A DNA stretch of 64,000 bases from the NCBI RefSeq assembly GCF_000499845.2, contig NC_023757.2, positions 3,196,118 to 3,260,117 of the forward strand, read 5' to 3'. Both the position numbers and the translations under genes were made by a program. Of the stretch, positions 23,665 to 33,821 are shown piece after piece (position 1 is the stretch's first letter; the number at the start of each line of letters is the position of its first letter). Under the pieces are notes generated by a model. The model ran no database searches. It saw only the letters and a program-made list of their open reading frames with translations, and was not told where the DNA came from. This stretch comes from Phaseolus vulgaris (Eukaryota > Streptophyta > Magnoliopsida > Fabales > Fabaceae).

Positions 23665-24787
23665 TTAATGGGAAGAGATCTTGAGGTTGAGGGACTTGTT
23701 GAACCAAGACCTCCAAGTGCCACTTCCCCGCCGCGGAAGTGCGGCGGTGGGCCCACTTCCGTCATCAACTGCCGCCTCATCCGCATTCGCCGCCTTCCTG
23801 CAGAGCGTGAAATTCCTCGCCCCATGTGATCCAATTGTATCCCACGGCCTCAGAGCTGCATCAGCATCAAACCCAAAATAACAACAATTATTTCATATTA
23901 CTCTTTCCCATTTCCACCACAATTCGATCAAAACGTATTTTAAGATTCAAATCCAGAATCCATCTCAAATTCTCAATTTCCCTAACCAAATAATTGATGT
24001 TCTCATATGAACGCATGCAAGATATTAGCAATTAAAGTTTCTCGCAACCGATTGAATCTATTTTACTTCAAAACTAAAAGGCATGTTTAGCAATGATCGA
24101 ATCAAATTCATCGCCAAGACAAAAAGAACTATATAATATATGCATAACAACAATGTATCAAAATCTATCCCAAGAATCAAATCTCATCTTTAATTCTCAA
24201 TCTCCCCATTTGAATGTATGCGTTAACCCTAAACTAAGCTTCTGAATGTGCAAGATGCTGAAAAAAAATTAATTTTTTTAAATAAAAAACCTGATTTAAT
24301 TCTGTAAAGAACTTTATAAAAAAAAGTCTCTAAAATTACAACATGAAGCATTGAATTATCAGAAATTTCATAACCTAATTCGGCGTTAACCTGACAAAAA
24401 TCAATTTTCACAGAAAACGCGAATAATATCAACAGACGATGAGCAATGGATGTTTTTTTTCTTCCGAAATCCTCGTGAATCATGAAAAAGCACGTTGAAA
24501 TGACACGATTTGGGAATTAAAAAACAAGAAACACGTTTGGTGCAGTTGAGGGGGAAATTACCATCAGGTCCAAGATGAGGGCAATAGAGAGAGAATCCAG
24601 CGTTGTCAGTTCCAAGCAGAGGAAGGCGCCCCTCCCGCGCGTAACTCTTGAGCGCTGTCTCGATAACCGCTGCGACGTGGTCCTCCTCGTTCACGAGGAA
24701 CCGAATGGGGCCTGCACTCCCCAGCACGTTGATGCTGATGAGGAACCTCCTCACGTTCTGGTTCTTCTTCTGCTTGATCAACAACAT
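23665..24787 (-). CDS. DUF7054 / At4g22758-like small protein
   Basis: Two exons on the minus strand, 24787-24562 and 23855-23665, joined by a GT..AG intron in phase 1, give 138 residues. The N-terminal half reads QKKNQNVRRFLISINVLGSA, GPIRFLVNEEDHVAAVIETA, LKSYAREGRLPLLGTDNAGF and SLYCPHLGPD. This is the compact ubiquitin-like fold domain shared by plant proteins annotated 'uncharacterized At4g22758' (DUF7054). The C-terminal half (ALRPWDTIGSHGARNFTLCR onward) is Gly/Ser/Ala-rich with WRSWFNKSLNLKI at the end. There is no signal peptide or membrane segment, so it is probably soluble. The start is the first ATG after a leader of about 330 bases whose upstream end has a TATA box. The CDS is much more GC-rich than its surroundings, ordinary for such a gene. 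Function is not established. Confidence 0.88.
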
Positions 24788-25151
24788 GGTGTCCAAAACT
24801 CAACAAATAAACAAAACAAGGAAACTAGACGAAAAGAAGGATCCGAAATTCGGAGATCTGAAAATCGAAGCTGGCAACGGTTTGGTTTTGGATAAAATCG
24901 TGAAGTTCGTTGGAGGCGTTGGAGTTTATGGGTCGACGCCAAGGCAGCGGTAGTACCAGCCTTGTTTGCAGGATCCGAAGAGGGAGGAATGAGAGGGAGC
25001 GCTCGCCCTTGATGGGGAAAGGGAGCGCATGAAACCGAAGGAGAACGAGGTTTCTACCATTCACAACGAGGGAACGATCTGAAGGAAGTTGAAGCGATTC
25101 AGATTGGTTTTGGGGCTAGGGTGAGGAGGAAGAAGAAGATGAAGAAAGCGG

Positions 25152-25161
25152 TATTTAAATA
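25152..25161 (-). promoter_or_regulatory. TATA box for the DUF7054 gene
   Basis: The palindromic TATTTAAATA lies about 365 bp before the start codon and just before a GAAG/CTTC-rich stretch that would be the start of the leader. Confidence 0.5.
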
Positions 25162-28100
25162 TGAGAATTCGGACTCAAATTTGCTTTCGGGTTTTTTACC
25201 GGATGGGCTGGATCCGTTTAGAACCGAATCTGTTGCAATCGTACGTACGGATATCAGGTCACATCCAACATTTATCTTCTCTTTTAAATAATTAATTCAA
25301 CAACCATCCTTTTATTATAACATGTTTATTTTACATTTAAATAAATTATTTTCATGTGAATTTTTCAACAACTTATTTGAAATAGTTATAACAGCAATCA
25401 AAATAATTATAAATTTTAAAACAATTTTTGAAAAAAATAACAGAATTTTCATTCTAAAATTTGACTAAAACTAATTTTGTGTTAAAAAATATATTTATTA
25501 TAATATAATATTTTATTTTAAAAATCGGTTGTTTTATTGTTTGAAGTTTAAAACAAATTTTATTCTAATTAATTAGTGATATTCACTATGAACGATAGAG
25601 ATACTGACAGCTAGTAGATATTATATACTACCGTTAAATGAAACACGATATAGATATGTTTAAAATGTAGGATATGTGAATACAAATTTATATAATATAT
25701 AATTTTAAATTATATAAATTAAAAATAAATATTTATGTTGTAAAAGTATGTTTCAGATTTTTTTAGAAATAGAAAGATATTTATAATTAGTTCAAAAGAA
25801 TTTGTTCTTACTTTTATAATCATAATAAAAATTTATATAATAAATTTTAGTTTTTAAAAAGTTATTGTATTTATACCTTTTAAAATTGTATTAAAACTGT
25901 GTTATAATTTTTAAAAGTCTAACAAATAATTTTTTAATTAAACACTTCACCAATAAGTATCGTATAATATCAACACAAATACGTATGTCCAACACGGATA
26001 CATGTGTCTAACACGGATACACCATTTAAGAAAAAGTGTTCAAGCTTCATACCGTGTTTTATAAATATCTATCATTAATTTTTTTTAAGTGAGTAATAAT
26101 ATATAGTGCAAAAGTTGGGAAAACGACGTTGTTTTTGGATAATTAACGTTTTGGATTGTAAAATGAATGAAAATTTATAATTCAATATAAAATGATAGTT
26201 AAATGTATGTTTTGAATTTGTACTAGTTATTTTATAAATAAAATAAGGTAGAAAGAAACGGAAATCGAAATGGTAGGAGGAAATTCTTTGCCTAGAAAAA
26301 AGCGATATTTGACTTTGTTTGGTTGAAAAAGTATATATAATGAAATTTTGTATTTTATTTATAATATATAAGAGTTTATTATTTTAATAAAAAAATTAAA
26401 GTGTTTGGGTTTTTGTTCTTTACAAGTTTTGTGTATTTCGAAACATTTTAATTACACTTAAAAGATATCAGAAGTTATAATTTAATCATTAAGATTTATT
26501 GGTTATTAGAATACTTATTAATTAAGTCATTAAATTTAATATTTAACTTTGAATAAAAGAATCTTTCTGACAATCAAATGATTGATTTCATAAAAAACAT
26601 ACTTTATATGTTGTTTGTTTTAATAAAATATTTTATGAGATATATATTGTATTATTTAATTTTAAATATATTTCCGATTTAAGTATTTTTTTATTTTTTA
26701 ATAAAACCTTTTATGAGATATATTTTGTATTGTATTATTTAATTTCAAATATCTATTCTGTTAAAATATTTTGTTTATATTTTATTATAGTTAATAGAGT
26801 AATATCTATACTTATAAGAGATTTTTCACCGTAAGTGTTCTAAAATATTTTTTTATTTTATCCTTATTTAATATTTTATTTTGATTATTTGGATTTTTAT
26901 AATTTTAGAAAGGAAATTTTCCACTTTAACTGTTCTAAAAAATATTATTTTATTCTTACTTAATATTTTATTTTATTAATTTATTTTGGTTATTTAGATA
27001 TTTTATAATTTTAGAAGTTAATAAAGTAATTTCTTTTAATTTTAAAATTTTATTTTATTTTTTATCATTTAACTAGAAGGAGTGTGGAGAGATTGGTTAA
27101 GTTAATTTTCTGTTTTAAAAATCTTTTTCTTTATTAAATAAAAAAATTTAAGATATTTGTTAATATTTGCAGCTAGATGTGAATCGCTTTAGCAGGAGTT
27201 GGTAGTTACTTTTTTTATTTTAAACCTGATATTCTTCTCTATTAAATAAAAAATTAAAGATATTGGTTGTGTCCGTTTGAAAAGAATGAATCTAAGGGTT
27301 GATGGACATTTACTTTAACTACCTCGCCAAAAAATATATTTCATATCCTTACTTTTTTTTTAATTATTTTTGTTATTTCTTAATTCTCCACTATTGTAGC
27401 AATTTTAAAATTGATTTAAAAAATAAATTTTATGATTCTCCAGTACACATAATCCAACACCCTACTATATGGATAATAATGACTCAAAGGTAGATGATAA
27501 AGTTTTTTTGTAACAATTTTATGGATTTAAATAAAATCATAGAAAAAATTATTTTTTATTTGATTTTTTGGTTTTCTGTCATCACCATCTTTGCTCTTCT
27601 TCTATATTTTCTTCTTTTAGGTTTTGATTTTCGAAATCATCTTAACTTTCTATAAATTTATGACTTTAGAAACCAAAAGATGTTTGATCACCAAAGAGCA
27701 TTATGTAGAGAAAGTATGTCATCGTGTTCTTAACTCTACTTTTTATATGTTATACTGATATTTTGTTTGTTTTTTATTTGTTAATTGTAGAGAATTAATA
27801 TTCAATAGCAAAATAGAGGAATAAGATAAGGAAAAACTTTCAGTCTCTCCATTTTTTTTTCTATTTAATTATTTTCTCGATTAAGTTTGTAGTTTGTGTA
27901 TTTTTTATTTATTAAAATAAACTGTAAATGTATATTGATAATATAAGTGTGTGAATAATAATATCAGTTATTCAATTTTAATATTAGACATAATTATATA
28001 TAAATGATAAAAATAAAAAATTCAGATACAAATATATAATAAGTATACATTTAATAACTTGTCATGATATTTTAATTTTTATATACTTTATATTTAACTA

Positions 28101-30214
28101 TTAAGTATTTTAACTTCATTTCACTATCGTTATTTATTGTTTTCTGTTCAAATACACACACTGTTTTAACTATTTGATATTTATTGTTTTCACACTATTT
28201 TATATTATTCTATATATATATATATATATCCTTTTTTTAATATATATATTTTTTTTAATTTAAATGTCATTATTTCAAAAGAGTTACAAAATAAAAAATA
28301 TCAAAACATATATTATCTATTATAAATAATATAATTTTATGGTAAAAATATTTATTTAATACTATACACAAATAAAAGAGTATTATATATATATATATAC
28401 ACACTTTTATTTGGTAATCAAAATATTTTAAAAAATATATAGTGTTATTTAAAATTAAATAAATTTTTGTTTTAGTAAAATATTTTATGAGATATATATA
28501 TTGTTTTATTTAATTTTATGTATATATTTTGGTTTCAATATTTTATTTTTTCAAGAAAATAATTAGTAATTATACTTAATGATTTTTTAGAATAATAATC
28601 TTATTTTTATATTGGAAAAATTAATAATTGTAATTTTTTTATGTTATATTATTATGTAATATACTTATTCTTTATCTTAAATTGGTTATTATGATGTGGA
28701 ATTGTCAAATGATGTGTTTATCATCTTTAATCATGTTAGAGTCATAAATAAGACCACGATACGTGTTAGTCATAAAGAAGAAACTACCAAACAAGAAACC
28801 TCAGAACCACGTATATTCATAATATATTAACTTACTATTAAAATCAAGTTTATTAATAGAAATTATGTTGATTTAAAAGTTAAAGATATTAGTATAATAA
28901 ATATATATTAATTAAATAATTACTAAAATTAATGTTTTAATTATACTTAAAAAATTATTAACATTTATAATTAAATATTATAATTTATTCACTTAAATTT
29001 TATTAAGCATTAAAACAATTATTAATTAAGTAATTAAAATTGAATAATTTGATATTATAACTTTGAATAAAGTAGTTTCACTTAATAAATATCATTTAAA
29101 TTATTAAAAGTAATTTAATTTCATTTTTTAAATATAAATTCAAAAAAATTGAAAAATAAAAGTTGATTCCAATTTTCCATTTCAACTTTTTTTTTAATTT
29201 CTATATCTTTAGGATTTTTGTTTATCTTCTTTATAATTTTGTTTCTCTAAAGTTCACCTCTTCAAAATCACACATTATAATAGTTAGAGAGTTAAGGATC
29301 ATTTTCAACCGATTAATTTTAAAATCAGAAAGATTTTTTTTTTTTAATTTATCATCAATCGTTGTGGGGTTAGTTGAAAACGGTGATCCTCTCCATCTGA
29401 TTAAACTTATATTTAAGTTTTGTTATGTTTAGATACTTTGCTCTAAGTCTTAATATTTTGAGTAGTTCTTTTGCTTGAGTTAAAAGTTAGTTTAAAGCAA
29501 GAAATTACATGTTAGAGAAACTATTTATGTTTTTTTTTATATGAAGTCTTAGGATAAATGATCTAGATGTGAAAGTGACTTGGTCACAATATCTTATTTT
29601 CTATGTAAGGATTATGTTTTTTTAGAAACAATTTGAATGTTTGAAATTGAGTGGGAATCTTATTTGAGTTTTTGGTTAATACATTATTGTCCTAAAATGA
29701 TTTGAATTGGATACTCTTATTGAGATATTGATATGGTGGCTAGATTATGGATGTTAAAGGATAATGTTTCTTAAAGTGGGTTTTTAATGTGGTTTAAATG
29801 AGTAAAGTTATTTTCTAATAGTTTGACATATATTAGTTTGAGTTTGATGTGAATGAAAATATATCTTGAGGTTTAATGATAAAGGTTGAATTGAAATGAG
29901 TGAAAGATGATATTTGAGCAAATTATGGTTATATTGATCATTTTGAATTTGTGTTAAAAGTTGTATTTGTTAAAGTAGTTTTTTGTTTTTAGTGTCAATG
30001 TAGTTTAGGGTTTGCATTCGTCTAGCGTCAAATTGGCTCACTCTACTTGCGTCCCTATATTGATTGATGCTTTCTTCTGATTATTTCCCACTTTTGTTGT
30101 AGTGTGAGTCTTTTCGGAGAAACTTCTATATAAATTCTAAAAAAGAAGTAAGAAAGAAAAATGAATTCAATTTATCCACAATCCACAAATTAGCTTGCGT
30201 ATAACTTAAAAAAA
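25162..30214. other. Five kilobases of very AT-rich DNA without a recognisable gene
   Basis: Poly-A/T stretches, (TA)n microsatellites near 28211-28229 and 28386-28401, and short low-complexity open frames (27299-27493, 29163-29432) make up this stretch. Twice it repeats ATATTTTATTTTGATTATTTGG-like words (26870 and 26970), suggesting old duplicated AT-rich repeats. No exon or protein motif was found on either strand. Confidence 0.6.
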
Positions 30215-30320
30215 TCTTAGACGGTTAATGTTGCATGAGTCTTCTTATGTATATATAAGTTAATTTTCCTAAATGTTAAATAATATCTTTAGTTTTCTAT
30301 GCCTAATCCTTTCTCTAACA
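30215..30320 (+). repeat. 5' LTR of the miniature copia
   Basis: 106 bp, closely matching 31598-31696, for example GTTAAATAATATCTTTAGTTTT and CCTAATCCTTTC in both. It ends CTCTAACA, the normal CA end. Confidence 0.85.
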
Positions 30321-30514
30321 TGATATACAAAGCTATATTTTTTCCATTGCCACTTCTGCTTTTTCTTCTCCTTTCCTCACCTCTAATCTTTCTCTTTTTG
30401 CACCTCCCATGGTTTCTTCTCCCAATCTTCATCATTTCTCTACACCTATATCCCTAAAACTTACAAATGAGAATTTTCTAGTATGGAAAATAAGAATTTT
30501 ATATGCGAGAAATC

Positions 30515-30826
30515 AATATAAATGATTTTTATACGAGCATCAATATCAATAAAAGGATATAATATTATCAGGCTAATCTAAATACAAAAGAGTGAGAAAG
30601 ATAAAACTCAATCCCTATTTTTCCAATTGAAGCAACAACTATTTGCTTTGTTTTCTTATTAATCATTGTCATTCCAACAAATCCCAACAAACTTTTATTA
30701 TTCTGTTTTTATATTTAGCGAATCTTGTACCTAATTTTTCAATTGTTTATTGTGTAATCGATATTTGTCCTTAGGGACACATTATTACTTATGACAACGC
30801 GATGCACTTGTCATAAAAAGTCATCA
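30515..30826 (+). mobile_element. Fragment of an unrelated LTR inside the miniature copia
   Basis: The stretch AATGATTTTTATACGAGC .. CACTTGTCATAAAAAGTCATCA matches, with divergence, the last 330 bp of the LTR-like block at 38760-39813 (AATGATTTTTATACGGC .. CACTTGCCATAAAAGAGTCATCA). It separates copia gag from copia RT, and its TCATCA end abuts the resumed RT. Confidence 0.75.
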
Positions 30827-31597
30827 GTGCCTAGTTGCTAAGGGGTTCACCCAAAATGTAGGTTTTGATTATAATGAGACATACAACCCAATTGTCAAAC
30901 AATAAATAATTCGTGTATCCACCAAATAGACGTAAATAACGCATTCCTTAATGGTGAATTCCAAGAAAATGTGTACATTACACAACCTCGTGAATTTGAA
31001 TCTGCATCTCCTCATCTTGTGTGCAAGCTTCACAAAGCTATCTACGGATTAAAACAAGCTAAGTTATGCACTTAAATCTTTTGGTTTTCATTCAACTAAA
31101 AGTGATACTTGACTATTTGTCAAGTTCAACCCGTCTTATAATATTTTCATCTTAATATATTTTGATGATATCATAATAATTGACTAATCTCGTTGCGAGG
31201 TTAACAAGCTTATAGATAACCTTGGCTCGTGCTTTGCTGTAAAAAAACTTGGGTTCGTTGCACTACTTTTTGGGCATGAAAGTCAGTCATCTCAATGATG
31301 AGAGTCTCTTTTGCGAGAGCTCCACATCTCTGCTTCTCAACCTTAACTTTTCTCAAATAATATGGGTGCATTTTTGCTTAGTGCTAATTCAATTATACAC
31401 ATACACACGAAGTAATTTGAACTTGATTTGCAGTTTGTTCGGGATTATGTACAACAAAATCGTATTTGTTTAGTTCACATACCGACTAGGTTCCTAGTTG
31501 TAGATTTATTAACAAAACCTATTTCTAGATCTTCTTTTGTTTTGTTTAAGTGTAAACTTATGGTTGTTTCTTCGCCAACCATTAGTTTAAGGGGGGA

Positions 31598-31696
31598 TCT
31601 TAGACAACTAGTGTTGCATGGTCTCCTTATATGTATATATAAATTGTCTCTTTTGAATGTTAAATAATATCTTTAGTTTTTATACCTAATCCTTTC
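31598..31696 (+). repeat. 3' LTR of the miniature copia, tail replaced by an A-tract
   Basis: Begins TCTTAGACAACTAGTGTTGC after the purine tract and follows the 5' LTR to CCTAATCCTTTC. There it breaks off into a run of 12 or more A, without the CTAACA end. Confidence 0.85.
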
Positions 31697-31889
31697 AAAA
31701 AAAAAAAAGAGTAAAGATAACTAAATATAAATTTAATAAATTTAGTCTCTGAAGAAGTTATTTGTTTTTCTCATGATCAACATACGTTCTAAAAAATGGT
31801 GTAAATGTGGTTTGGATGCTTGTCCTTTTGGAAACATTTAATGATGAAGAGAATGAGACTTATTGATTATAAGTATCCTTATCACTAAT

Positions 31890-32235
31890 AGAAAATTATT
31901 AAATAAAAATTAATTTTAGAAATAAAAAATAATTAGATACTATATTGACTAAATTATATATTATTTTATAGACAAAAAAATTATTAAAATCTAAAATAGT
32001 TTCTATTATTGATAAATAGTTTTTAAATTGGTATTTAATTAGCTACCAAGGTTTGAGATACTAATTATTTAAAGTATAAAGTTGGTAGCTAATTAAATAA
32101 CAATTTAAAAACTATTTATCAATCATAAAAACTACTTTAGATACTAATTTTTTTTAATTTCTGAAATAATATCTAATTTAATTAATATAATAATTTTTTT
32201 TAAAATAATTTTCATTTAATGATTTTTTTTATAAG
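31890..32235. mobile_element. Foldback MITE (long inverted repeat)
   Basis: The inner arms GATAAATAGTTTTTAAATTG then GTATTTAATTAGCTACCAA and their reverse complement (TTGGTAGCTAATTAAATAAC, CAATTTAAAAACTATTTATC) pair nearly perfectly. Weaker pairing continues outward for about 100 bp on each side. The loop is about 40 bp. There is no coding capacity. Confidence 0.8.
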
Positions 32236-32859
32236 GTACATGTTTTATTTTCAAGGATACGGAACCACTTTAAGGTAGATACAAAGGGTACATTTTACAA
32301 AAGATCGATGTTGAGTTGAATGAAGTAAAAACTAAGGCTCTAAAACAAATAAGTGATTTTGATTGAGTGGCTAAAGAAGAAGCATTAACGGGTGGAGCTC
32401 TGAAGATGTTTAGGAAAATCCCTTTACACCGTTTGAATGGATGATGCTTCCTAACATGAATGAAATGATGTGAATTCATAAGGAAGATTACATAGAATCA
32501 AAGTATTGCTTTTGTAATGAATTCAAATTGAATATTAAATCAAAATATATCTATCATTTTTTATATTTAATGTGGAATTTATAATTTGAATGAAAAACTC
32601 TGTCGAAGAACAATATAAAATGTAGATATATATGGAAGAAAAAAAGAGAATAATAATAATAAATACAATGTGATATGTACAATTACTTTAAGTCGGCGAA
32701 AGTTTATATTCTTTATTTAAGTTTAACAACCTTAATACTTTTTAAGAGAATACTACTTAATTAAAAAATAAGAAATATCTTATTATTTTAATGTTTGCTA
32801 TTTTTTAAAATTTCAAAATTTAATAATTATCTTAGTTTATATTAAGAATTGAAATTGAG
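32236..32859. other. Spacer between two non-coding elements
   Basis: The part at 32245-32480 is slightly GC-richer and open on the minus strand (..HHFIHVRKHHPFKRCKGIF..). It resembles no family I recognise and may be retroelement debris. The rest is AT-rich. Confidence 0.45.
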
Positions 32860-33327
32860 GTTTAAGTCAATCATATAAAATTGACTAATAATGTTGATAT
32901 CTAACGCATTTCCTGATGTATGAGATTATATATTTATGTCTGATTGATGATCTCGTACAAGATTTACTCTAAATAACATAACTCTGATAGCATATTAAAA
33001 AATAAATTTTAAGTCTAACTCAACCTTATAAAATTAGTTCATAAAATGAAATTTGCATCTATTATGAGGTGAGATTTTAAGTCTAACTCAACCCCATAAA
33101 ACCGGCTCATGGAGATAACATATGATGATGGGTGGTCCGATAACGATCCGATAGTGGGTGACACAATAGACCCATGAAAGAGGCTTTAATTGACTCTGAT
33201 ATCATATTACGAAGTGGACTTTAAGCCTAACTCAACCCCATAAAACCCGGTATATGAGGTGAGGTTTGCACCCACTTATATACAATGAATTGTCCTTATC
33301 TCTAGTCGACGTGGAATCTAAAAAAAC
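32860..33327 (-). mobile_element. Tandem TRIM retrotransposon array (LTR-int-LTR-LTR-int)
   Basis: The legume TRIM word AAGTGGACTTTAAGCCTAAC plus CTCAACCCCATAAAACC recurs at 33211, 33070 and 33008 in progressively decayed form, with a fainter copy near 32860. Two primer-binding-site complements, GACTCTGATATCA (33192-33204) and CTCTGATAGCAT (about 32981), show the element reads on the minus strand and that at least two units are joined head to tail through shared LTRs. The small internal domain is 33123-33191 (..GGTGGTCCGATAACGATCCG..). It has no coding capacity, as expected for TRIMs. Confidence 0.8.
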
Positions 33328-33821
33328 ATTCACTTATTTATTATAATTTTTATTTTATTTTTAGATGATGATTCCAAGCGTTTATATATAATTTAAAAAA
33401 TCTTGTAGAAGCAAAAGATACATGTATATTAAAATATAGTTATTTATGATGAAAAAAAAATGTAGGTTAGGATGTGCATCGACCCTTGCTTGTAGGGTGA
33501 GGAGAGGCGTGTATTGAAGCACGAGGATGGATCGCACGTTGAATTACCTGTCAAAACAAAACACATTTATTCCCTTTTGGCTTTTCCTTTCACTCATTTG
33601 TTTTCTAATAACATTAAAAGCAACATCGTAGCTGTCAAAAAGCAGGGTACGTAGATAGCATTGAAATGTCTCGTTTGAGGGGTGGCTGTTTTTGCACTGC
33701 AGCTTTCCAAATTTGTTAGGGGTTGAATTGCGTCAACATTTCAAACACTATCTTTTGTTTAATTTGGAGCAAAAGTGTGTGGACAAGAGGAGTTCTTAGG
33801 TATTATTATTGTTGTGTTTCA
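33328..33821 (+). other. Upstream flank and leader of the first CAR gene
   Basis: This holds AT-rich DNA, then a more mixed stretch from 33475. No convincing TATA box or other motif was singled out. The leader probably begins after about 33640. Confidence 0.4.

Larger units (their letters stand above)
30215..31696 (+). mobile_element. Miniature, internally deleted Ty1/copia element with both LTRs
   Basis: The 5' LTR is 30215-30320 (TCTTAGACGGTTAATGTTGC .. TTTCTCTAACA). It is followed at once by TGATATACAAAGC, a decayed form of the tRNA-Met primer site TGGTATCAGAGC. Gag starts at 30409 (MVSSPNLHHFSTPISLKLTN then ENFLVWKIRI). After a foreign insertion the RT resumes at about 30827 ([20 protein letters not shown], then [20 protein letters not shown]), with [10 protein letters not shown] near 31035 and GSLHYFLGMKVSHLNDESLF near 31250. 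The RNase H end at 31435 reads FVRDYVQQNRICLVHIPTRF and LLTKPISR. The purine tract AAGGGGGGA (31589-31597) precedes the 3' LTR. It has many stops and lacks integrase and protease, so it is dead and could move only in trans, if at all. Confidence 0.9.

Noticed and set aside
24229..24561. Longer DUF7054 protein by reading through the intron
   Set aside because: The GT..AG intron restores the conserved C-terminal region in frame; read-through gives unrelated low-complexity residues.
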